From: Halobacteriales archaeon QS_1_68_20
GTDB lineage: Archaea > Halobacteriota > Halobacteria > Halobacteriales > PXRE01
Reading direction: 5' to 3'
Length of the DNA: 64,000 nucleotides
NCBI GenBank assembly: GCA_003021085.1
Contig: PXRE01000010.1
Span: 20,910-84,909, forward strand
Positions 43,073 to 51,794 of this stretch are shown here, in pieces. Both the position numbers and the translations under genes were made by a program. Each line of letters starts with the position of its first letter. Positions within the stretch are counted from its first letter, which is position 1. The notes under the pieces are model-generated. The model was given only the letters and a program-made list of their open reading frames with translations, did no database searches and had not been told where the DNA came from.

Positions 43073-44548
43073 GTGGAACAGGAGCAACGCTCGTCGGTGG
43101 CCGAGGACGCCGCCGACCGCGCGGATTCTGCCGACGCCCGGCTGGCAGACGCGCTCGAACGGGTGGCCCACGGGGCCGTCCTCTCGATCCCGAGCCTGCT
43201 GGTCGAACGGGCGCTGAACCTGGCGTTCACGGTCGCGCTCACCAACGGGTTCGCGGCGGCCACGTACGGCGCGTTCGTCCTCGCCCGGCGCATCCAGGGG
43301 CTGTGCATCTCGCTGGCGATGGGGTTCAGCGGCGGGCTGAGCCGGTTCCTGCCCAACGCGGAGTCGGCGACCGAGCGGGACCTCCTGGCCACGTTCGGGA
43401 GTCTGCTGGTCGTGGGCGCGGCCGCGGCGTTCGGGGCCGGCCTCTACCTGGCCGCCCCGTCGATCGCGGGCGTCGCCGACGCTGGCGACCCGTTCGAACT
43501 GCTCGTCCGAATGTTCGCGGTTGGCCTGCCGGCGAGCGTCTGGCTGCGGACCGCCGCCGAACTCCTCCGGGGGCTGGAGGAGGTCGGGGCGCTGAATCTC
43601 GCGCTCCGGGTCGGGTTCCCGGGGGTGCAGTTACTCGTCGGCGTCGTCGGCGTGGCCGCCGGGGCTCCCGCGCTCGTCGCCGTCGGCGTCCTGGCTGTGG
43701 CCGGCCTCGTCGGTACTGTGGCCGCGGCGTGGCTGGCCCGCCGGCGCGGACTCCGCCCCCGACTTCGCGGCCCGCAGGTCGGGCGCGTCCGCCGCCGGTA
43801 CGTCGGGTACACTGCACCCCTGTTCCTCGGCGGCATCGCTACCAGCATCCAGCGGTTCGGCTTTTACCCGCTGATCGCCGTCTTCCTCTCGGGAATCGCT
43901 GGCGGCGTGTTCGCGGTCGGTAGCTTGCTCGGCATGACCGTCCGCCTGCCGCTGATGGGCGTCAACCAGTTCATGCCGCCCGTCGCGGCAGCCCTCCACG
44001 AGGGCGGCGAGGACGTGGCGCTGAAACGGCTGTACCACGCCACGAGCCGACTCGTCCTCGTCGGGGTGCTCGCGCTCGCGGTCCCCGTGGTGGTCTTCCG
44101 TGGCCCGGTCATGGCGGTCTTCGGGCCGACGTTCGTCGCGTACGCTCACCTCCTGCCGGCGTTCGTCCTGTCGCAGGTGCTGGCCGCTGCCGCGGGCAGC
44201 GTCGGCATCCTCCTGATGATGACCGACCACCAGCGCGCGCTACTGGTGACCGACGCCACGGTGAGTGCGGTCCTGGTCGTCACCGCAGTCCCCCTGACGG
44301 CCCGGTACGGCATCGCCGGCCTCGCCGGTAGTTACCTGCTGACGTTCGCGCTCAACAACGGCCTCGAGGTCGCGGTCCTCTACCGTCTCGAAGGCCTCCA
44401 GCCGTTCACCCGGGCGCACGCGAAACCGGTCGGTGCCGCCGTCCCGCTCGCCGCCGCCGCGCTCCTGGCGAAGTCGCTGGTCGGGGGCGTCACTGGCGCG
44501 CTGGTCGGGACCGGCGTCGGTCTGGCTGCGTACGCCGTCACCCTGTAG
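43073..44548 (+). CDS. Polysaccharide flippase (Wzx/MATE-like), truncated by an in-frame TAG near its C-terminus
   Basis: A 491-residue multi-spanning protein (~12-14 helices) from GTG 43073. It resembles lipid-linked oligosaccharide flippases: ALNLAFTVALTNGFAAATYG, RRIQGLCISLAMGFSGGLSR, LMGVNQFMPPVAAALHEGG, and the late VFGPTFVAYAHLLPAF. The stop TAG at 44546-44548 (after AYAVTL) is followed in the same frame by WLGIDPVERRLLRTLAARYR and a TGA at 44618-44620, two bases from the neighbouring gene end, so the original gene probably ended there. Loss of 23 cytoplasmic residues may be tolerated. Confidence 0.75.
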   Translation: MEQEQRSSVAEDAADRADSADARLADALERVAHGAVLSIPSLLVERALNLAFTVALTNGFAAATYGAFVLARRIQGLCISLAMGFSGGLSRFLPNAESATERDLLATFGSLLVVGAAAAFGAGLYLAAPSIAGVADAGDPFELLVRMFAVGLPASVWLRTAAELLRGLEEVGALNLALRVGFPGVQLLVGVVGVAAGAPALVAVGVLAVAGLVGTVAAAWLARRRGLRPRLRGPQVGRVRRRYVGYTAPLFLGGIATSIQRFGFYPLIAVFLSGIAGGVFAVGSLLGMTVRLPLMGVNQFMPPVAAALHEGGEDVALKRLYHATSRLVLVGVLALAVPVVVFRGPVMAVFGPTFVAYAHLLPAFVLSQVLAAAAGSVGILLMMTDHQRALLVTDATVSAVLVVTAVPLTARYGIAGLAGSYLLTFALNNGLEVAVLYRLEGLQPFTRAHAKPVGAAVPLAAAALLAKSLVGGVTGALVGTGVGLAAYAVTL

Positions 44549-44622
44549 TGGCTCGGTATCGACCCCGTCGAGCGGCGCTTGCTCCGGACGCTCGCGGCAC
44601 GGTACCGGGACGCGCTGTGACG

Positions 44623-46182
44623 TTACTGGTCCAGCTGCTCGGCGACGATCTCGTCCGCCGCCGCCACGAAGTCGGACTCCCGGCCGGCGGGAACGGTCGC
44701 CCCCGCCGCGACGTCGTGGCCGCCGCCCTCGCCGCCGACGGCCGCCGCCGCCTCGCTCATCACCGTCGAGAGGTCGACCCCCTGGCGGACCAGGTGGTGG
44801 GTCGCGCGGGCGGACACCTTGACGGCGTCGACCTGGCGTTCCTCCTCGTCGTCGACCGCGATGGTCTCGTCGGTCTCCGCGAGCGCGACGATGGGCTTGT
44901 CGCCCCGCACGCCGTCGGCGCCCATCGCCATGCCGGCGACGATGCCGACGATCGTCTCCCGGATGCGGTCGCCCGCGTGGAACCACTGGACGTGTTCGGC
45001 CTGCTCGACGCCCTCCTGCTCTACCATGTCGATGCCCCGCGAGAGGTTCCGGCGGTGGTTCCGCAGGAGTTTGCGCGCGCTGTCGTAGGCCTCGCCGCGG
45101 TCGCCCAGGCAGACCGCCAGGCCCACGTCGGCGCGCTCGTAGCGCGCCGTCGCGTTGAGCAGGGTGGAGAACTCGCTTGCGTCCCGGAGTTCGGTGCCGG
45201 GTTCCTCCTCGGCCAGCACGTACGTCGTCCCCACGAGGGCGTTGACGCGGTCGGCCGGTACGCCCCGCGAGACGGCCCGCTGGACGAGCGCGCTGGCGAC
45301 CTCCCGCTTCTCGTCGTCGGTCAGGTCGACCCAGCGGCGCCACTCGCCGTCGGCCTTCAGGTCGACGTCCAGGCCGTCGAGAAAGCGGATCGCCCCGGAC
45401 TCGTCGCCGGTCACGCCCGGGATGGGCACGTCGCCCGCGTACTCCAGCAGTTTCGGGAGCGGCCGGGTCTGGGTGCCGTACAGCGCCAGGTCGGTCCCTT
45501 CCTCGAGGACGCCGGCCTCGACGCCCTCCTCGACGATCGCCGCGTTGGCGCCGACCAGTTCGCCGTCGCTGGCCTGCATGTCCCCGATGGCGCCGACGAC
45601 GGCCAGCGCGGCGAGGTCACGGTTGTCCTCGGCTCCCGCGCCGCCGTCCGTCGTCGCGCCGTCGTCGGCCGCTCCGCCATCGTCGGTGGTGACCCCGCCG
45701 TCGGTGTGGGCCGCGGTGTCCGCGGTCGCCGCGAGTGCCCGCGCGAGGACGTACGTCGTCCCCGCGCCGGAGAGTTCCGCGGCTCCGTCGATGCCGAACG
45801 ACAGCGGGTTGAGGTGGTAGTCGAGATCGGCGGGGTCGACGCCCTCGGGGGCGGCGGGCTGGTGGTGGTCCGCGATCACGGCCTCGAAGTCGCCCGCGGT
45901 GACGCGCTCGTGGACGTGTGGAAGCTGCCCGCTCCCGAAGTCGGTGAACAGGACGGTATCGTAGTCCGTGGCGGCGATGCGGGCGACCGCTTGCTCGTCC
46001 AGTTGTTTCTCGAAGTTCACCTCGTGGGGGATGCCGGCCCGGCGGAGCATGGAAGCGGCGACGGCGGCGCTGGTCAGGCCGTCGGCGTCGATGTGGGAGG
46101 CGACCAGCACGCGGTCGGCCGCGGCCAGTCGCTCGGCGCAGGCCGTCGCGCGCTCGTCGAGTTCCGGCACCGGACCGCTCAT
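44623..46182 (-). CDS. DHH-family RecJ-like phosphoesterase/nuclease
   Basis: A 519-residue DHH protein. VLVASHIDADGLTSAAV and VLFTDFGSGQLPH supply metal ligands and IADHHQP is the DHH motif; a DHHA1-like C-domain ends with VVSARATHHLV-type segment (KVSARATHHLVRQGVD) and GGEGGGHDVAAGATVP. These are features of archaeal RecJ/GAN homologues, which act as 5'-3' or 3'-5' exonucleases or as Cdc45-like partners in the replisome. An Asp/Gly/Thr-rich insertion (~165-195) is haloarchaeal. Divergent from mcm with a 760-bp repeat block between. Confidence 0.9.
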   Translation of the reverse strand: MSGPVPELDERATACAERLAAADRVLVASHIDADGLTSAAVAASMLRRAGIPHEVNFEKQLDEQAVARIAATDYDTVLFTDFGSGQLPHVHERVTAGDFEAVIADHHQPAAPEGVDPADLDYHLNPLSFGIDGAAELSGAGTTYVLARALAATADTAAHTDGGVTTDDGGAADDGATTDGGAGAEDNRDLAALAVVGAIGDMQASDGELVGANAAIVEEGVEAGVLEEGTDLALYGTQTRPLPKLLEYAGDVPIPGVTGDESGAIRFLDGLDVDLKADGEWRRWVDLTDDEKREVASALVQRAVSRGVPADRVNALVGTTYVLAEEEPGTELRDASEFSTLLNATARYERADVGLAVCLGDRGEAYDSARKLLRNHRRNLSRGIDMVEQEGVEQAEHVQWFHAGDRIRETIVGIVAGMAMGADGVRGDKPIVALAETDETIAVDDEEERQVDAVKVSARATHHLVRQGVDLSTVMSEAAAAVGGEGGGHDVAAGATVPAGRESDFVAAADEIVAEQLDQ

Positions 46183-46942
46183 GGTCTCGATTAGTCCCGG
46201 CTTCGGGTATAAGGTTCCGGGTCAGTTCGGGCGCACGTAGGTTGCGGCGTTTCGGCCAGCAACACGTCGAAAGCCCCCGGCGGGCTTCGGTCGCGGTCTA
46301 ACGAGTTCTTTTCCGACACTGCGTCGAAAGCCCCCGGCGGGCTTCGGTCGCGCGCCTCGTTGTGCTCCTCGTCGCTTCTTCACTTCGTTCAGTCGCTCCT
46401 GCGGTGCGGGACCTCGCGCGCGTTGCTCGCGGCTTCGCCGCTCGCGTTCGCGGTTCTCGCTCACTGCGTTCGCTCCGAACCGCGCAACTCGCGCGCGTCG
46501 GGAGCCTACCCTGGCCGCGTGGCGCGCGCTGGCGCGGCCTCCGTGCCGCGCCACAGGCGCGTGAGGGATGAGGAGCGCAACGGAGTGAGGAGCGCAATCG
46601 GCTGGGGAGGGACGTGGCTGTGAGTGGTTGGGCGGGACTGAAAGGGGCCGCGGGCTCGACGACGGCCGACGACGTAAGCACCGCAAGGCGCGAGTGAAAC
46701 GAGCGCCGAGGAGCGCAACGAGTCCCCCGAGTCGAGCGCGCGGGGGCTTTCTGGCTGTTGCCGTCCAAGCTACCGTACGAGGAGAGCCCGCTGGGGCTTT
46801 CTACGTGTTGCCGACCAAGATACCGTCCACAGAGAACGCGCCAACCTCCAAACACCCTCCACGCGACCCCCACACCCCTCCGTTTCACTTCCAGTTCGCG
46901 GTTTGCGAAGCTTCATAGGCCATGGCCCGATAAACCGAGTAC
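46183..46942. repeat. Dispersed repeat block (copy B) between the DHH gene and mcm
   Basis: About 760 bases without a credible gene. It contains a 31-bp exact direct repeat (46265-46295 and 46322-46352; AAGCCCCCGGCGGGCTTCGG core), then a region similar to copy A at 16.6-16.9 kb: TCGGCTGGGGAGGG at ~46598, GGGCGGGACTGAAAGGGG at ~46629, and the exact 41-bp match at 46729-46769. GGGGCTTTCTACGTGTTGCC repeats the last module ~51 bp later. The apparent ORFs here are Arg/Ser-rich artefacts. It is oriented toward mcm in the same way as copy A toward polC. Confidence 0.75.
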
Positions 46943-49039
46943 ATGGCGACTGCGGAGAACCAGGAACTCGTCGAACGCTTCGAGGAGTTCTACCGCAGTT
47001 ACTACCGCGACGAGATCGGCGAACTCGCCCAGGGCTACCCGGGCGAGCGCCGGTCGCTCCACGTCGACTGGGAGGACCTCTACCGTTTCGACCAGCACCT
47101 CGCGGACGACTTCCTCTCCCAGCCCGAACAGCTCCAGGAGTACGCCGAGGAGGCGCTGCGACTGTACGACCTCCCCGTCGACGTCAGCCTCGGCCAGGCC
47201 CACGTCCGCGTGTACAACCTGCCGGAGACGACCGGCATCCGGGACATCCGCTCCCAGCACGTCAACACCCTCGTCTCGGTCAAGGGCATCGTCCGGAAGG
47301 CGACCAGCGTCCGGCCGAAGATCCGCGAGGCGGCCTTCGAGTGCCAGCGCTGCGGGACGCTGACGCGGGTCCCCCAGCCGGACAGCGACTTCCAGGAACC
47401 CCACGAGTGCCAGGGCTGTGAGCGCCAGGGGCCGTTCCGGATCAACTTCGACCAATCGGAGTTCGTCGACTCCCAGCAGTTGCGCGTCCAGGAGTCACCC
47501 GAGGGACTGCGCGGCGGGGACACCCCCGAGAGCATCGACGTCCACGTCGAGGACGACCTGACCGGCGAGGTCAGCCCCGGCGACCACGTGAAGGTCACGG
47601 GCGTGTTGCACCTCGAACAGCAGGGCAGTAACAACGACAAGTCGCCGGTGTTCGACGTCTACATGGACGGGATGTCCATCGAGATCGAGGACGAGGAGTT
47701 CGAGGAGATGGACATCACCGAGGCGGACAAGCGCCGCATCGTCGAACTCTCCAGCGACGAGCACATCTACGAGCGGATGGTCGACTCGATGGCGCCCTCC
47801 ATCTACGGCTACCGTGAGGAGAAACTCGCCATCATCCTCCAGCTCTTTTCGGGCGTCACGAAGCACCTCCCCGACGGTTCCCGGACGCGCGGCGATCTTC
47901 ACATTCTCCTGATAGGAGATCCCGGGACTGGCAAATCGCAATTATTACAGTATATTCGAAACATCGCGCCGCGCTCGGTGTACACCTCCGGCAAGGGATC
48001 GTCGGCTGCCGGTCTCACCGCGGCGGCGGTTCGCGACGACTTCGGCGACGGCCAGCAGTGGTCGCTGGAGGCCGGCGCGCTCGTCCTTGCGGACAAGGGC
48101 ATCGCCGCGGTGGACGAACTCGACAAGATGAACCCCGACGACCGGTCGGCGATGCATGAAGGACTGGAACAACAATCTATTTCGGTTTCGAAGGCTGGAA
48201 TAAACGCCACCCTCAAGTCCAGGTGTTCGTTGCTCGGTGCCGCGAACCCCAAGTACGGCCGGTTCGACCAGTACGAACCCATCGCCGAGCAGATCGACCT
48301 CGAACCGGCGCTGATCTCGCGGTTCGACCTCATCTTCACGGTGACCGACCAGCCCGACGAGGAGGAGGACAAGCGCCTCGCCGAGCACATCATCCAGACC
48401 AACTACGCGGGCGAGTTGAACACCCAGCGGACGGAACTCGCCGCGGCCAACGTCAGCGAGGAGCAGGTCGAGAACGTCACGGACACGGTCGCTCCCGACA
48501 TCGACGCCGACCTCCTGCGGAAGTACGTCGCCTACGCCAAGCGGAGTTGCTTCCCGACGATGACCGAGGAGGCCAAGGAGGCCATCCGGGACTTCTACGT
48601 GAACCTGCGGGCGAAAGGCGAGGGCGAGGACGCGCCAGTCCCGGTCACCGCCCGGAAACTGGAGGCGCTGGTCCGCCTCGCGGAGGCAAGCGCCCGAATC
48701 AGGCTCTCGGACACGGTCGAACGCGAGGACGCCGACCGGGTCATCGACATCGTGCGCTCGTGCCTGCAGGACATCGGCGTCGATCCCGAGACCGGCCAGT
48801 TCGACGCCGACGTCGTCGAGACGGGCACCTCCAAGAGCCAGCGCGACCGGATCAAGAACCTCAAGCAACTCATCTCGGACATCGAGGAGGACCACGACGA
48901 CGGCGCGCCCGTCGACGAGGTGCTCGAACGCGCCGACGAGATCGGCATGGAGCCCTCGAAGGCCGAACACGAGATCGACAAGCTGAAACAGAAAGGCGAG
49001 GTCTACGAGCCCCGGACCGACTACCTCCGGACGACGTAG
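46943..49039 (+). CDS. mcm: MCM replicative helicase (no intein)
   Basis: A 698-residue archaeal MCM. N-terminal hexamerisation domain with zinc cysteines (FECQRCGTLTRV, HECQGCERQG), AAA+ Walker A GDPGTGKSQLLQYIRN (from 325), Walker B LADKGIAAVDELDKM, sensor-1 and arginine-finger region LISRFDLIF, and a C-terminal winged helix (DEIGMEPSKAEHEIDKLKQK). It unwinds DNA at forks. No intein is present, yet codons at two recorded intein insertion sites are abruptly A/T-ending (47894-47959, 48155-48202). Monocistronic, preceded by repeat block B. Confidence 0.97.
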   Translation: MATAENQELVERFEEFYRSYYRDEIGELAQGYPGERRSLHVDWEDLYRFDQHLADDFLSQPEQLQEYAEEALRLYDLPVDVSLGQAHVRVYNLPETTGIRDIRSQHVNTLVSVKGIVRKATSVRPKIREAAFECQRCGTLTRVPQPDSDFQEPHECQGCERQGPFRINFDQSEFVDSQQLRVQESPEGLRGGDTPESIDVHVEDDLTGEVSPGDHVKVTGVLHLEQQGSNNDKSPVFDVYMDGMSIEIEDEEFEEMDITEADKRRIVELSSDEHIYERMVDSMAPSIYGYREEKLAIILQLFSGVTKHLPDGSRTRGDLHILLIGDPGTGKSQLLQYIRNIAPRSVYTSGKGSSAAGLTAAAVRDDFGDGQQWSLEAGALVLADKGIAAVDELDKMNPDDRSAMHEGLEQQSISVSKAGINATLKSRCSLLGAANPKYGRFDQYEPIAEQIDLEPALISRFDLIFTVTDQPDEEEDKRLAEHIIQTNYAGELNTQRTELAAANVSEEQVENVTDTVAPDIDADLLRKYVAYAKRSCFPTMTEEAKEAIRDFYVNLRAKGEGEDAPVPVTARKLEALVRLAEASARIRLSDTVEREDADRVIDIVRSCLQDIGVDPETGQFDADVVETGTSKSQRDRIKNLKQLISDIEEDHDDGAPVDEVLERADEIGMEPSKAEHEIDKLKQKGEVYEPRTDYLRTT
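47894..47959 (+). other. A/T-ending codon island at the mcm Walker A intein site
   Basis: Twenty-two codons covering GDPGTGKS and flanks include GAT, CTT, ATT, ATA, GGA, GAT, ACT, AAA, CAA, TTA, TTA, TAT, ATT and CGA: 14 of 22 end in A or T, in a gene otherwise almost wholly G/C-ending. The P-loop is a common MCM intein site. The island suggests an ancient intein loss or coconversion tract. Confidence 0.75.
48155..48202 (+). other. A/T-ending codon island at the second mcm intein site
   Basis: Sixteen codons for HEGLEQQSISVSKAGI, between Walker B and sensor 1, include CAT GAA GGA, GAA CAA CAA TCT ATT, GTT, GCT GGA ATA: 12 of 16 end in A or T. Flanks on both sides return to G/C-ending codons at once. 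This motif is another recorded insertion point of haloarchaeal MCM inteins. Confidence 0.75.
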
Positions 49040-49226
49040 CGCAGTGGCGTTCGCTCGGTCTACCAGCACATCGTCGAGCGTCGGCGCGCGCTGGCGCGGC
49101 CTCCGTGCCGCGTCACGACCGGTTCGACGATCACCGGCTGTATCCTACCTTTATAGTCCTGTACCAGTCGCTCTCCCCCGCTCATTTACGTTCTTTAAGT
49201 ACTCTCGCGGACTATATAAGGGCCGA

Positions 49227-49421
49227 TCAGCACAGCTCGCCCCAGGGCCGCCAGTCGAGGTCGTCGTGCAGCGAGACCTCGAGTTCGAACCCGCAGTCGG
49301 GGCAGTAGAACGCGACCCGTCGCCGGCCGGGCGGGAACTCCTCTTCGTGGCCGTGTTCGGGACAGGCGACCCGGATGCCGCGCTCTTTTTCGTCGCGCCG
49401 TTCGACCTCGTAGGTCGTCAT
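49227..49421 (-). CDS. Small zinc-ribbon protein
   Basis: A 64-residue protein, MTTYEVERRDEKERGIRVAC then HGHEEEFPPGRRRVAFYCPD, with CPEH and CPDC metal-ligand groups. Such short haloarchaeal zinc-ribbon proteins are very common; no function is assigned. It has an AT-rich region at its downstream side and a repeat block upstream. Confidence 0.65.
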   Translation of the reverse strand: MTTYEVERRDEKERGIRVACPEHGHEEEFPPGRRRVAFYCPDCGFELEVSLHDDLDWRPWGELC

Positions 49422-49783
49422 CCTGCCTGGATTGGCGTTCGTCGTGGGAAAAGCTGTCGGGCGTGGGAAATCGTCGAGATATTCCGGGTCGTATGGCCGC
49501 CTACGGCCAGAAAGCCTCCGGGCGCTTTCCCTCCACTGTCGTTCGGCCGCCTCCGGCCAGAAAGCCTCCGGGCGCTCGACCCGCCGGGCCTCGCTGCGCG
49601 CTTCCCTCAGTCGCTCGCTTCGCTCGCTCCTTCAGTCCAGTGCTTGCGTCGTCCGGGCGGGGTCGAGCGCCCGGCCCCTTTCAGTCCCGCCCGGGGTGAA
49701 AGTGCCGGTCACCTCGGATGGGTCGGATGTGCCGGTCACCTTAGCTGGTAGGAGCGAGGACGGCTCTGCGCTCGGGCGGTCGG
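49422..49783. repeat. Dispersed repeat block (copy C, opposite orientation)
   Basis: Two 32-bp units (49495-49526 and 49545-49576, one mismatch) contain CCAGAAAGCCTCCGGG, the reverse complement of the GGCTTTCTGG module. CCCCTTTCAGTCCCGCCCG is at ~49675-49693, and a 27-bp unit beginning GGTCACCTCGG at 49707 starts again at 49734. No gene is seen. Confidence 0.7.
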
Positions 49784-51022
49784 TCACTCGACGGGCCGGA
49801 GCGAGGTCGTCGCCAGGCCGGCCAGGATTACGAGCACGGCGCCGAGCGCGAACGCCCGTGACCACCCGACGGCGACGACCAGGGCGCTGGCGGCGACCCC
49901 GCCGCCGACGCCGCCCCAGAGTTTCGCGGAGTACAGCACCGCGTAGTTCTCCGAGGAGTGGGCGCGGCCGTAGTAGTCCCCGACGATGCCGGGGAACACC
50001 GCGAACGGCGGACTCCGGAAGAACGCGGCGGCCGCGACCAGCGCCAAGAACCCGACGCCCAGGCCCGCCTCCGCCGCGAGGACGGCGCCAGCCAGCGAGA
50101 CGCCACAGAGTACGAGCGACCCGGCGACCGTCCGCCGGCGGCCGAGCACGTCCGAGAGCCACCCGCCGACGGCGACCCCGCCAGCGTCGGCCAGCGCAAC
50201 CGCCGAGGCGCTGGCGGTCGCCGCTGCGGCCCCGAGTTCGTGGGCCGACGCGAACGACACCACCTTGCCCACGACCATCAGCCCCACGCCGTTGACGACG
50301 ACGAAGACGCCGTACAGCAGCCAGAACTGCCAGGTCCGCACCGTCTCCCGCCAGGTGTACGTGGTCGGTGTAGCGGCCACCGCGTCCCCATCGGTGGCGA
50401 ACTTCGGGAACCCTTCGTCGCTGTTTTCTTCGACGTCCGGTTCACCGCCGGCAGTGCGGTCGGGGTCCCGGAGGACGACGGCGGCGACGAGCGCGGTCAG
50501 GCCGGCGGCCGCTCCGAGCGCCAGCAACGTCCCGCGGAACCGGCCTGCGGTACCACGGCGAACGAGCGGGATCAGCAGGAAGGAGAGGCCGCTGTAGGAC
50601 ATCGTCACGACGCCGGTCGCCAGCCCCCGGCGCTCGTCGAACCACTTCACGGGCGTGTTCACCGCGACCGTGTAGACCGCGCCGGCGCCGACGCCCCCGA
50701 GCGCGTAGGCGGCGGCCGCCGCGGTGACGCTCTCCGCGACGCCGGTTGCCGCGAATCCCACTGCGAGCAGGCCAGCACCGACCAGGAGCGGCACCCGGGG
50801 GCCGTAGCGGTCCCGGACCCACCCGGCGGGGAACTGCGAGACCGTCTGGAAGACGACGAACAGCGTGAAGATGGTCCCCAGCGCGGGTTCGTCCGCGCCG
50901 ACGCGGCCGGCCAGCGGCCCCCTGATGGACGACCACCCGAACTGGTAGACGCCGATGGTACCCATCGCCACTGCGGCCACCGCGACGAACCACCACCTAG
51001 CGAACCGCCGGCCGTCTGCCAT
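49784..51022 (-). CDS. MFS transporter (OFA/oxalate-formate-antiporter-like)
   Basis: A 412-residue, 12-helix transporter from ATG 51022 (MADGRRFARWWFVAVAAVA). The first-half loop GWVRDRYGPRVPLLVGAGLL and the second-half GGWLSDVLGRRRTVAGSLVL are MFS signatures, and YQFGWSSIRGPLAGRVGADE plus ANTPVKWFDERRGLATGVV-like sequence (VNTPVKWFDERRGLATG) point to the OFA or monocarboxylate branch. A hydrophilic central loop is acidic. Substrate unknown; monocistronic. Confidence 0.85.
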   Translation of the reverse strand: MADGRRFARWWFVAVAAVAMGTIGVYQFGWSSIRGPLAGRVGADEPALGTIFTLFVVFQTVSQFPAGWVRDRYGPRVPLLVGAGLLAVGFAATGVAESVTAAAAAYALGGVGAGAVYTVAVNTPVKWFDERRGLATGVVTMSYSGLSFLLIPLVRRGTAGRFRGTLLALGAAAGLTALVAAVVLRDPDRTAGGEPDVEENSDEGFPKFATDGDAVAATPTTYTWRETVRTWQFWLLYGVFVVVNGVGLMVVGKVVSFASAHELGAAAATASASAVALADAGGVAVGGWLSDVLGRRRTVAGSLVLCGVSLAGAVLAAEAGLGVGFLALVAAAAFFRSPPFAVFPGIVGDYYGRAHSSENYAVLYSAKLWGGVGGGVAASALVVAVGWSRAFALGAVLVILAGLATTSLRPVE

Positions 51023-51085
51023 CCGACGGGGGTTCTTCCGCCCCGGTCTTAATCGGTGGCCTCGCTGCAAACGCCGCCGGGTCCC

Positions 51086-51757
51086 TCACCCCCGTTCGGG
51101 CGTCTCGGCCACCGAAAGGTACGCCGGCGGCACGCGGTCGGCGGTGTACACCCCCTCACCGCGGCGGGTGATCCGGCGGTCGTCCGCCCACATCGCGGCG
51201 GCGCCGACTTCCAGCACCGCGGGGTCGTCGGCGTGACGGCGGCCACCCTCGCAGGCTTCGTCGACGCTCCCGGAGAGGTGGACCTCACGGCGCTCCATCG
51301 GCACCAGGCCCTCCTCGCGGATGGCGTCGAGGTTCCGCGGCGCGGTCCCGTGGTAGAGCACGTCCGGGATCTCGCTGTCTACCTCGTCGCTCGCCCCGTC
51401 TCCCGCGTCCAGGTCGACCGGCACCGAGTGCCCGTAGGCGGCGCGAATCCGGTCGGGTCCGCCCTCGACCTCGAACCGGCCCTTCGGATCGGTCGCGGCG
51501 ACCGCCCGGACGTGTTCGGCGTCCGCCCGGGTGTACCCGCCGACGACCGCCTCGACGACGGCGTCGTAGTCGGCCCACCCCCGCCCGTCGAGGTCGAGGC
51601 CGGCGTCGTCCGGGAAGTGCCGGAGCGCGCCGCTGAGGAACTTCGAGAGTCGGCGGCGACGGTCCGCGTCCAGTAGCACCTCGCCCTCGGCGCCGCACGT
51701 TGGGCAGGCCTCGCCACCGAAGTAGCTGTGGTCGGGGCACTCCCGGAGGGCCGACAT
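51086..51757 (-). CDS. kptA: RNA 2'-phosphotransferase (Tpt1/KptA)
   Basis: A 223-residue enzyme with an N-terminal zinc ribbon (CPDHSYFGGEACPTCG) typical of the haloarchaeal version. The transferase domain has RLSKFLSGALRHFPDDAG, IRAAYGHSVPVDL, DVLYHGTAPRNLDAI and EVHLSGS, supplying the conserved Arg/His/Arg residues. It transfers the internal 2'-phosphate of spliced tRNA to NAD+; in archaea, whose splicing leaves no such phosphate, its role is less clear. Last 60 bases separate it from the MFS gene. Confidence 0.93.
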   Translation of the reverse strand: MSALRECPDHSYFGGEACPTCGAEGEVLLDADRRRRLSKFLSGALRHFPDDAGLDLDGRGWADYDAVVEAVVGGYTRADAEHVRAVAATDPKGRFEVEGGPDRIRAAYGHSVPVDLDAGDGASDEVDSEIPDVLYHGTAPRNLDAIREEGLVPMERREVHLSGSVDEACEGGRRHADDPAVLEVGAAAMWADDRRITRRGEGVYTADRVPPAYLSVAETPERG

Positions 51758-51794
51758 CGTCGACGGTTGTGGGCCCGGCGCGAAAGGGGCGTCG

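Noticed and set aside
44546..44548. TAG read-through or recoding (pyrrolysine) to explain the flippase and SLC13 stops
   Set aside because: Other genes in the window end normally at TAG (for example mcm and the dolichol-kinase-like gene), and no pyrrolysine genes are visible; simple nonsense mutation is more likely.
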